Source of the DNA: Theristus sp. LFF4_11
Lineage: Eukaryota; Nematoda; Chromadorea; Monhysterida; Xyalidae
Direction of reading: 5' to 3'
DNA length: 64,000 nucleotides
Assembly: GCA_030248135.1 (NCBI GenBank)
Contig: JASANC010005818.1
Location: 94,248-158,247, forward strand
Position numbers and translations under genes: made by a program. Under the pieces are notes generated by a model. It was not told where the DNA came from, made no database searches, and saw only the letters and a list, made by a program, of their open reading frames with translations. Shown here in pieces: positions 55,100 to 64,000 of the stretch (the stretch's first letter is position 1; every line of letters begins with the position of its first letter).

Positions 55100-55390
55100 C
55101 ATACAATTAGCAACTGGCAATTTTCTTCTTGATCTTGATCAATCGGCTGTTTGATTTTGTTTCGGTGACCTCTTTTACCGTTACCCTTTTTTGATAACAT
55201 GCCTCTTGCGATTTTTTTTTTTTAAATTTATTTTTTAATTTGACCCTCAAAACGCCACTAATTATCTTCCAGCAGCTCAAGTAAAAGAAAACCTACCGGC
55301 TTGAAATTCGATCAATTATGAGACGACTACGATGCCACGACGATAAAAAAATCTAAAAATAGCAAAATTTTCAAAAATTTCGAGCAAAAA

Positions 55391-55635
55391 TGGTCAATTT
55401 TGGTCAAAAATGGACTCATTTTATGTCTTCGAAACATAGTTGTTCTAGGGGGGGGAGCCTGAGGGGGGCCGGCCGGCCCCCTGAAAAAAATTCGAAGCTA
55501 TCTCTATCAGACAGGATTTCTCGGCTCAGCTATTATCTATCACAAAAATTTTGTCAGCCAGCTATCTATCTGAAAATTTTTGTCTTCGAAGCAGTAAAAT
55601 GAGTCAATTTTTGCCCAAAATTGACCATTTTTGCT
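55391..55635. mobile_element. Palindromic element centred on GGCCGGCCGGCC
   Basis: The left arm TGGTCAATTTTGGTCAAAAA, then GGACTCATTTTATGTCTTCG, is mirrored on the right by CTTCGAAGCAGTAAAATGAG, then TTGCCCAAAATTGACCA. The centre has G/C runs and GGCCGGCCGGCCCC. A half copy is at 24420-24620. No coding capacity; class unknown. Confidence 0.65.
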
Positions 55636-56492
55636 TGTTAATTCTTGAAAATTTCGCTAATATTAGGTAAACAGGCGTTTATACTTGATTTTTAGTGTGT
55701 TTTTAGCATTATTTTGCTGTTTTTATAGCTTTTTAGCGTTTTAGCTGTCTATCAAATTTCAAAAAAAAATTTAAAATTCAGAATTTCAGAATTTTTTTTT
55801 TAATTCAAAAATCAAAGTTGTGCTAAATCAATCAGGGAGTTCGAAGAGCCCCATTTGACATGCAAGCGCCTCCCGAAAAAACTGTGTTTTTGGTGTTTCG
55901 AGTTTGAACGTTTGTGTTTAACTTTGTTTTTGTTTGTGTATTTTGTGTCTGTGTTGGTTTGTTTCGGCTGCTGTGTTGTTTCAGCAGCATCTGGTCTGGG
56001 GCACCCCCAATGAAAGTATGACCTATTTTTTTTAAACCTGTCCCACTGAAATGACGTCATGTGCCGCCAAACATGCGCTTGCCGTTCACAGCAAACCAGA
56101 CTTTCCGTTTAGCCGATTTCTTCCCGTAAACAAATGGTGAATGTCGAATCAGTCACACCAAATGACATTTTAGTGCCTGTACTTTGACAAACGGGCGTTT
56201 TTAAAGCAAATGACGTCATTTTAGTCCGAACACATTTGAATAAATTCACAATATCAATAGCAAAAACAGACCAGCTATATTTTGTTGGCATTTTGCGTCA
56301 TTATACAGAAAAAATCAAACAGAATTACCAATGGCACACAAATCTAATCGTTGAAAACTTCAATACTATCCCGACTTAGCTTGACGCGTTCACCGGAAAC
56401 AACCCGCCCACGCTTAAAGGAAAAGCAAAGACAATTGTGCGCTTATTTATAACACATCCATTTCGTTAAATGGCGTTCATGTTTACGACCTA

Positions 56493-56939
56493 ATGCAGCG
56501 CTATTTAGTTCAAAAACTGAATCGCAGCTATTTTATGTCGTCTGCTCCGTATATTGACAAATTTAGTCACTGTGTTGTAGTTCAATCAAATTTAGAGCCA
56601 CTGCGTAGCCTACACTGCCTACGTCATTGGACTGAAATGCAACTCACGAAGCGAGTCATCCATGAACTCGTGCCTTTGTGTCCTGCGTCGTGTCCGTCCC
56701 CCGTCGCATGGTTTATTTTCGGCAACCCATTAACGCTGCTACATTCCATTCACAAACTTTCTGCCTTATTTGCCCACATGGCGACTCCACCAATCTGCAA
56801 TAAGCTCGTTGGAAAATGGGTTACTTTTGTGAATGAATCCGTTTTGAATGAAAAAAACACAATTATTTTTAAACTGGAGATTGCGTGCGCAATACTGACA
56901 CTTCTCGACACGAAAATCCCAGTACCTATGTGCATGTAA
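56493..56939 (+). CDS. Orphan ORF of unknown function
   Basis: A 148-residue ORF, Leu- and Val-rich, with several Cys and no recognised domain. It lies in the 55.7-58.4 kb stretch, which otherwise shows no gene; a second, smaller ORF of 82 codons is at 57462-57710. The amino-acid makeup is not obviously artefactual, but no splice context or promoter supports it. Confidence 0.2.
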   Translation: MQRYLVQKLNRSYFMSSAPYIDKFSHCVVVQSNLEPLRSLHCLRHWTEMQLTKRVIHELVPLCPASCPSPVAWFIFGNPLTLLHSIHKLSALFAHMATPPICNKLVGKWVTFVNESVLNEKNTIIFKLEIACAILTLLDTKIPVPMCM

Positions 56940-58569
56940 AATAAAATATAGAGTTACTGAAAACCGTGATGTTTTTTTGTAAAAAGCATTTAATTCAACT
57001 ATGGGTCGTTCAATTGAACCTTCATTTCGTATGATTCTTGCAGCTAGGCGTGGCAAAAATATTTTAATTGATTGTGTGTTGCTAATGAAATAATGATGAT
57101 GCCAACTGTGTGAATCGCTATTAGACAAAATGCAGGTACGGCTGCTCCGTCACCAGTTGGAAAACGGTTCGAAACAATTTTGATTTGATTTTTGTGAGTG
57201 AAGAAACTATAATTTTTTTAATTACCGGTACGCACTGTAACTACCAAAAGATGGAATGTGATTCATCCGAATTTCGTTTGTTCCAGCTTTAAATTTTGAC
57301 GTCACATGAATGACTACAGTTTGCATTAGCGACCTAAATGTTTATTTGTACTTTTCAAAAATACACACAGTACAAACCTTAGGATAAAACCAGATTGGTT
57401 GTGTCTTGGTTTTACATTGCATCTGCACTGAAAACGTTTACATTGCACCTCTCCATCTTGTTTGGCAACTACTGGTTCACTGCTTTTGTTAAGAAAAATG
57501 TCTGGCAGTTTTCAGTGTGAAGAATGTTCGATGCTGGTGCTTTACCGTGTTATTCACATTGCTTTTGATTCAATGTTTTTTCGAATGCTTAACCGCAACT
57601 TTTACCAACTTCAAAATCTGGTTATCACCGGTTTCGTTTCCGTAAATGGCGATAATATCATGATATCCATCTCCATGACCGAGTTGCTGGCATGTGTGTA
57701 TTTATTTTAACGTTGCAAAACAAATAAACACATAATTACGGTATTTACTTGATGACCACAACAGCCACCGTGTACAATTTTGTCCCAGTTACATCATAGT
57801 AATTTTTGGGATTTCGCTTGTCTGAATCGTGAAAGAATTTTGCGAACGGACTATATGATGATGTGAACGTGATGCTGTACTCCTGGCTGAACGCTGAGTT
57901 CTTTGCGCGTTTGTGTTTCTTTCATTTTGTTATCATTCCTGAATGCTTCCAAATATGACGGCATTCGGCTTGTATGTAATTATGTATATTGTTCGAATTC
58001 GTTGGGCAACGCGCGTTGACGCACCAGAACCGAGCGCAAAAATATGTTGTGTTCGTCGAAGTGAAAGGGCATTCATACATGTCTTGCACGGTCACAGCGA
58101 CGGTGTGCATACATTGTTGGCGGGCTCAATTACAGCACGTGAAAGTGAACTTGTTGAATGCAATACATGTAGTAATGACGTCAGAGAACGGTGTTTTGGC
58201 CACCGTAGCTCCGCTTCATTGGTGCACAGACGAAACTACTTTAGCGCGCGATTCCCTTTGAGAATTTGATGTTATGTCGTCGGTAGCATGGGCACGGCCG
58301 AGTGCTCGGCTACTTTGAACATGATCGCCAACATGCGCACCACAACACGTTATGCATCATCAGCACTGCAACCTGCATGCGTCTGTTTTTGTTTTCAATC
58401 TTGCAGCCTTTGCGGCGCCAGCGGCAGACGAGTCCGTGTTGTTTTGTTATTTTTTTGACTGGTGGCTTGTTTGTCATCGTTTGTCTTTTGGCATTTAGCA
58501 CAATGCGTTTCTAATGTGCAATGCTGTATACGATCACTTGTGCGCCCTGCATTGCAGCTTCACGGAGCA

Positions 58570-59130
58570 ATGCGTCTGTGCCTGTTGCTTGCGGGCGTGC
58601 TGCTGCTGCTGCTGTCGTGCGCCTGTCCGTGCGACCAGTCGTGCACGTGCAACGGCTGCTCGCAGCACGCCAGTGCCGAGGCCTGTGCCCGCTGTTGTAG
58701 CAGCTTCACGGCGTTCATGAAACGGCGACAGCGTCCGACTGCACATGACGATCGCAATAATGCACATTACTACTACAATTACGATGGCGAGCATTCAAAG
58801 AACAGCACCAGCGCTGCTGACACGACCAACGGTACGACACAGAATGTGCCGCACGATGGTGCAACGAACAGAGTCCGTGCAAAATGGACGTTCACTGCGA
58901 AGGCAACGGTTGCCAGAAAGAGCAGAGGTGGCCAGCGAATACTAACTGGTGTGCTGGTTGGCAATAAGCACAAACGCGAACCGCAACGCGCTGCATGCAG
59001 CTGCTTCGAACAATGCCTTCCGAGCGACTCAATGGACGTCTGTCAGCTGTGCTGCGCAACATGGTCACTCTTTTACGACAAGACTTTTGAGCATCAGAAA
59101 ATTGCAAAGCTCGGAATTGACAGGAATTGA
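58570..59130 (+). CDS. Small secreted protein with two copies of a cysteine module
   Basis: A single-exon ORF; with the ATG at 58570 it has 186 residues and begins with a clear signal peptide (LLLAGVLLLLLSCAC). An upstream in-frame ATG at 58462 adds 36 residues and hides the signal, so 58570 is preferred. Two cysteine modules with almost the same spacing, C-x-C-x(2-3)-C-x(8)-C-x(2)-CC, occur near residues 27-45 (CTCNGCSQHASAEACARCC) and 142-162 (CSCFEQCLPSDSMDVCQLCC). Each is followed by x-x-aromatic. Between them is an Asn/Thr/Arg-rich linker with dibasic sites (KRRQR after module 1, KRE just before module 2), as in hormone or neuropeptide precursors cut by convertases. I do not recognise the family; a secreted structural or defence peptide is also possible. 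Confidence 0.7.
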   Translation: MRLCLLLAGVLLLLLSCACPCDQSCTCNGCSQHASAEACARCCSSFTAFMKRRQRPTAHDDRNNAHYYYNYDGEHSKNSTSAADTTNGTTQNVPHDGATNRVRAKWTFTAKATVARKSRGGQRILTGVLVGNKHKREPQRAACSCFEQCLPSDSMDVCQLCCATWSLFYDKTFEHQKIAKLGIDRN

Positions 59131-59537
59131 CGTCAGGATTGACAATTTGTGTTCGTACGTTGACGCCAGAGGCCTAATAATGAACCAGGTTTTTAATCAA
59201 GTGTTTATAAAAAAGAGTAGCAGCAAGTTGATCAACGTTACTTCTGTTCTAGCATCACCTCCAGTACAGCATGTTGCTGATCGTACAAATATGTGTTCCT
59301 CAAAATTGTGCAAGTTTAATGGGGAAAGTTTGTGTACATTTGAACAGACAATAAAAGTGTTGATGATTGGTGATCGCCGAGCAACCATGGCCCAATGTGG
59401 GTCGAGAACACAGCACGCTACGTTTGTGTCTTTCGAAATTCTAAACGATTATGCACGTCATAGCAAGATTAAGGAATGCACAGCTCATTCAACAGATACT
59501 GACAAGAGAAAAACTCAAATAAAACAAAACAAAGAAA

Positions 59538-61241
59538 TCACTGTTGCGTTTGCAGTAGCTCCATCGTCCACAGCAACGGTTTATCCGTGTCCACCGTGAC
59601 AAGCGCACCAATGATTTCGTTCGATGTGCTGACGAAAAAGCCGAATTGCATTTTTGAGTTTTCTGCAATAACACGTTTAATCTTCAGTTGAACAAACAGA
59701 AACTTCAGTTTACGCAACCGTTGACGGTTGAAGGACGCACTGAGATTCCATCTGAGGCCGGTGGTGGTAACGTTTCGTGCGGGTTCACCCACGGGCACCA
59801 GCGCACACTTGCCGGTCACTTTCGTTTGATCAATGCGCAATTCGGTTTTCCCCTGAAACCAACGTGTTCCACAGGACGATGTCATTGAACAATGATTCCG
59901 TCAACCAACGACATTTGAACTGGGTGCGCGTGCGCTACTCTCAGCGCTGCACAGAAAGTTCGCTGTTTGTTTGCAGTTTCGCTGGGTAGACCGCAGACGC
60001 ATGCCGCGGTGCCCCTGGCATGTCAGTACGACGGACACCGACAGACCTGCCCAAAACGTTTTGCCTCACAGCAGATCTCATAGTCTGAGTAAAACATCAG
60101 CGACCCCAGAAAATAGAATGCGTCCAATCTGAATGCTATCAGCCTTTTGAACTTTTTGAAGCAATGAGATTGAAAAAAATAGATAAAGAAAACATAGACA
60201 CAGAGAGACGAACGCGACTGAGCAGAACAATCAGTGAGTTTTCGTCGAGCACAAAGAGCGCTTTCTGCGAGTTCTGTTGTTTGTACCAGTGCAGCGTCTG
60301 CAGCGTGGCCATCACGTGATCGAAGCGACCGCTCGACTGCAAACCACCAAGCACCAAAAAACGGTTGATCTGAAAGCAAATTCGAAATTTATGAACATAA
60401 TTGAGATATCTTTAAAAAAATTGGTTTTGCGAATCTCACAGGTAACTTCGTGAATCGCGACATCCGCTCGCGAGCCAACAGCAGCTGCAGACATTTAGTG
60501 AAATCGGTGTAACTCTGATCTTCAGTTTTCACAATTTCAATAACCTCCACATTTTGAGCCTGCAATTCATTCGTTTATCAATTTCAGCTGCTCTTGCAAG
60601 CAACTAACTGTTTTGCCAGAAACAAAACTTCGCTGAAAGTTTTTCAATCACAAATTGAGTTTGCCTGTACTCTTTTCATAAAGAATGTTTTCGCATCCGA
60701 TCGTATCGAATCAAAATCACCCGATAAAAATTCAGGCGATTCAATCGAGGTGTCGTGGATGACGTTTGCTGCGCCGTCCGTGCATGCGCGGTAACCAGCT
60801 GTACAGAACACGCACGAAAAAATATTGAAACTTCAATCAAACCCAATCATGAGAGGAAACAAAAAAGTCAAAATTATCAGCAACCTTTCGCGCACCTTTC
60901 AGCCAGATATTCAACCACCAGAAAACGCCATTTCGTACTGGCCTTCGAATGCCGTCCGAGTTCAGTAGCACCACCGCTGTTTCGGCAACTGCAACAAAAA
61001 GAGTAAGTCATGAATTCTGCTCGTTTTTGCAAGCTGAAACGAGCCTCCATGAATCACTGATGCCACAGCAGACAACGTGTGCTGATTGCTTTGTTTCCAT
61101 CAACAAGAGACAACCAAACCAATAAAGTGAACACAACGCACGTTGATCATCATCCAAAATATCGCCAAACTTGATCACAGTTGGTGTGGCCGATGACCTG
61201 CTTGAGCACTCATCATTGCTCATCTTCGTTGCACGGCTCAA
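59538..61241 (-). CDS. TPK1: Thiamine pyrophosphokinase
   Basis: Transfers pyrophosphate from ATP to thiamine to make thiamine diphosphate, in the cytosol. Exons: 61142-61241, 60896-60988, 60671-60798, 60440-60559, 60214-60369, 59741-59852 and 59538-59662, all in phase, giving 277 residues (human 243). Motifs: [22 protein letters not shown] (the usual DGGAN is DGAAN here), [100 protein letters not shown] and [13 protein letters not shown]. The acidic metal/ATP residues are retained. An alternative start Met lies 18 bases downstream (61223). Confidence 0.95.
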
Positions 61242-61927
61242 TCTGACAATCTTTCAACAGCAACTTCACGTTACCAGGACTTACATACAGCACTCAGAAA
61301 CGATTGAACGACGCATTCTTAATTCGACCTTTTTTAGGACTTCATGATTTCGTAAGAATCGATAATTGATCACCGACTGTTTCGTCAGACGTGTCACAAG
61401 CGAACAGAGACAAACAGCCATCAATCACAACATCGATTTTATTTGGAATTGCCATTAGGATTAGAATACGCCCACCCTTTTTCCTACATACATACATAAG
61501 CGCATAACAGTGACAGAAATTCGTTTTTATAAAAAAACATTTTAACGTTGTCAGACATGAGATTATCGACGGAATATATTGAAGTACCGGCTAACAGGCA
61601 CAACTTGCCAAGAACAGATCAAAAAGATCAAAAACTTTTATGCGATTTTAGAATACCAGATAAATTGTATTGTAGACGTTTTACCTAAATAAAGTGGGAG
61701 GGAAATCCAAGACGACAAAACACCCAATCCAATCTAGGAACGGACACAAAACAGATGACTATAAACCGGCTTATTTATATGGCCACATGCGTCAATTTAC
61801 GTCAGCGCACGGACGAACACGCCAACATGAATGGTGATAAGCTGAACAAGGGAAAAAAGTCCATAAAATAGAGATTGTTCGGAATAAATAAACATGTACA
61901 GATCCAACAGAAGTGCGATTTTTCGAA

Positions 61928-62075
61928 ACATTTCAAGCAGTCCACCTCACGTGGCGAGGGTATTGGTTCCACGGGATGGTGAGCCATCCATTCCCCAATC
62001 CCACCGGAGTTTGGTACCTTCGGGTTTCCGGAATCGGTGGGGGCGTGCTTTAAATAAAATAATTAAAAAAAGATA
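61928..62075 (+). mobile_element. Truncated copy of SINE family 1
   Basis: The stretch containing GGAGTTTGGTACCTTCGGGT then TTCCGGAATCGG is the same 3' body as in the SINE at 18068-18298, here on the + strand. It is followed by an A-rich tail (AAATAAAATAATTAAAAAAA). The tRNA-like head is absent, so this copy is 5'-truncated. It lies between TPK1 and the V-ATPase gene, where nothing else was found (61242-62380). Confidence 0.7.
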
Positions 62076-62380
62076 TAGACCAGTTAGCAGTGTGCTTCGC
62101 CTAAAGTGATATCAACGGATGAATGAATCACGAAACATGACGCTGGAATCCCACCTACGAATTTAACACAACACAGTACCACACCAGTGGGTCACGAACA
62201 CCGGATAGACAATTAAAAAATAAATAAATGGAACACGGGGCGCAAAAACACAAGCACATCACGTGAACACCAAAATACACGAGCACATCACAATCTATAT
62301 GGACAGCAAAAACACTGCAGTAACACGTGGAAATTTCCTAAAATGTTGATAATCCTAAATCGACGGTGTTGTTCGTGTGT

Positions 62381-63429
62381 TTAGGCGTCAGCCTCAGTAG
62401 CGCGCGCCTGTTCCAGGATTGAGTCAAACGAGAATGGCACAAACGCATAGCCAGTGCCGCCGTAGAACTTGCTCTGGAACTCCACCCTGAAAATTTAGAA
62501 TTCTTTTGTTTGTGTGTCGGATTGGGCAACGTTCAACTTTATCCAAAAACTAGATAAAAACTCAATCAGAAAGAATTTCTTCGCAGACATTCGATTCAAC
62601 TTTGACTACAGCAACAATAAACAGCACGTTCTGATGAGACTCGATCGCGCTGTGCAGTGAGGCAGTGACTCAGCGTGCTGCTGCTGTCAAGAGCATCAGC
62701 ATGACTAACCAGTGCAGTCGGAGTGCGTGCAGGAACGCAGAGAGGCCTTCCATGGCGACCAGGATGCAGACGGTGAGCACGATGAACGCAAAGAAGATGG
62801 CGTACACGAGCACTGCGCCGGCCGGGCCGGGCCGCTCTGCCGCGAACGCGTTCCGCAGCACCATGCTCCACAGCACTTCGGACAGCTCTGAAGCACGCAC
62901 ACCTCACATCAACCAGCCCAAACTCGCGCAGTCGTGAATGAATATGCAGGAATGTTCATCACACAGCACCGTGGTATGCGTGACTCAAAAGCGATCAGCG
63001 CAACGCACAAAACTATTCTCTTTTGGTGTTGAGATGTTTGAATGTTTTTGATGACGACAAAACACTAAATTAACGACCGATGCTCCACTCCATAAAAAGA
63101 ACCCGGAAAGAACGAACGCGCGTGTGCGAGCGACAACGCCCAGAGTCGCAAGTAGGACGCGGTGTGAGAGATGCAGCCGAGTGCAAACTCGATCGTGTGA
63201 ATCGCCTGGTACACGAAAACGTCGCCCATGTTGAACTCTCCCTGCACAATAACAACAACGGTTCGGCGACAAAAGAAAAAAAACTATTTTCTAAAAAACC
63301 TCCATTTCTAGGTTTTTCAAAACAGTAAAAATGTACCCCGTGTTCTCCGTGGCCGTGTCCTCCAGCGCCTTCACCTGCTCCTTGCTGCACAACCTCAGCA
63401 TTGTCGTTGTTCATGTCCGCTCGAACACT
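62381..63429 (-). CDS. V-type proton ATPase subunit a, C-terminal exons (partial)
   Basis: Membrane subunit a of the V-ATPase V0 sector, which carries the proton half-channels. Exons in the window: 63337-63429, 63118-63241, 62710-62887 and 62381-62486, all in phase; the 5' part lies beyond the right edge. Motifs: a Gly/His-rich loop (GGHGHGEHG), [40 protein letters not shown] with the essential buried Arg in [20 protein letters not shown], and the C-terminal [20 protein letters not shown]. The AHA|Q codon is split by an intron. The next upstream intron holds a small foldback element. Confidence 0.93.
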
Positions 63430-63488
63430 CTGCAACACAAAACGGCCTGCGTTCAATTGCGGCTTTTCAGTTCCCTCATGAAGACTTA

Positions 63489-63905
63489 CGGCCCGCTCAT
63501 TGCGGCCCGTTCGATTTCGACCCGGCGAATTTTCCTTTGCACGAGCAATAACAAACCACCTGTAGTGATTTTTCGTGATCTGTGATGAATCCAAAAATGT
63601 ACACAATGTATAAAATCACGGCAAAACTATTTTAAAAACTCTGATTTCCGACTGCCTTGCCTTTGTATAAAAGGCTTGGTATAAAAAAGGCCCACAACAA
63701 CTTTGCTTAGTTTTATGGTTAGAATGATTGAAGTTTTTTATTTTTGTAGTCATTTTTATATGTCTGTGGTGACTGCACTAATTGATTTGCGATAATTTGC
63801 GAACAAATGATTCCTTCGAGCAGTTGATTGTGTATGCTGGGGAATATTCGCCGGACCGGAATTCTACGGGCCCGTACCGAACGGCCGCAATGAGCGGGGC
63901 GGAGT
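63489..63905. mobile_element. Small foldback element related to family 2
   Basis: The left end CGGCCCGCTCATTGCGGCCC and inner GGCGAATTTTC are mirrored at the right by GGAATATTCGCCGGACCGGA and CGGCCGCAATGAGCGGGGC. These are the same terminal motifs as in the 20871-22517 element, but with few or no tandem units and only about 300 bp between the arms. It lies in a V-ATPase intron. No coding capacity. Confidence 0.7.
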
Positions 63906-64000
63906 TTCGTGGGACAAAAAATGTCAATTCTTTAAAACGCTTCGATCTCGCGACTGCATTGTGTCTGAAGCTAAAATTTACACCGCCTATCATGCGGATG
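63906..64000. other. Right edge of window, intronic
   Basis: No exon of the V-ATPase gene was recognised between 63430 and the window end; the upstream exons must lie further right. Confidence 0.4.

Overview
This is a metazoan nuclear genome window. Every conserved gene is split by short GT-AG introns (about 50-400 bp). Coding exons are GC-rich and noncoding DNA is AT-rich. The genes are animal housekeeping, membrane and signalling genes, with no bacterial operons. An invertebrate is most likely. A nematode-like ecdysozoan is my best guess, from the GT92 (DUF23) glycosyltransferase, the compact introns and the TTTCAG acceptors, but the sequence alone does not settle it. Gene models were built by hand by joining exons in phase and comparing them with remembered family consensus motifs; no database search was run.

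Layout. 465-1799 (+): 3' part of a histidine acid phosphatase whose catalytic His-Asp motif reads His-Gly. 2700-12418 (-): a NOSTRIN-like F-BAR/SH3 gene with two candidate first exons; its 3.6 kb intron holds a complete GT92 glycosyltransferase on the opposite strand (6087-7954). 14098-14750 (-): Sec61 beta. 16-24.7 kb is a transposon graveyard: palindromic foldback elements, Tc1/mariner-like and other MITEs, a tRNA-derived SINE and poly-G satellites. 24688-32755 (+): DPH1 (diphthamide synthesis), whose second intron (6.1 kb) is filled by three head-to-tail nonautonomous Helitrons, one of them interrupted by a very young gag-only LTR retrotransposon. 33403-41858 (-): an ATP10-type P4-ATPase lipid flippase. 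43.6-44.7 kb: a hAT-like MITE and a second SINE family. 46500-54245 (-): RPS14, acylphosphatase, calcipressin (RCAN) and KANSL2. 54.3-58.4 kb: another hAT-like MITE, a foldback element and orphan ORFs. 58570-59130 (+): a small secreted protein with two copies of a cysteine module. 59538-61241 (-): thiamine pyrophosphokinase. 62381-63429 (-): C-terminal exons of V-ATPase subunit a, running off the right edge, with a small foldback element in the next intron.

The protein-coding genes do not form one pathway. They cover translation (RPS14, DPH1 for eEF2 modification), ER and membrane biology (Sec61 beta, ATP10 flippase, V-ATPase a, GT92), endocytic scaffolding (NOSTRIN-like), calcineurin control (RCAN), chromatin (KANSL2) and cofactor supply (TPK). 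The most unusual content is the mobile DNA: several unrelated families share a palindromic architecture, and some insertions carry readable target-site duplications or a nearby unoccupied copy of the target.
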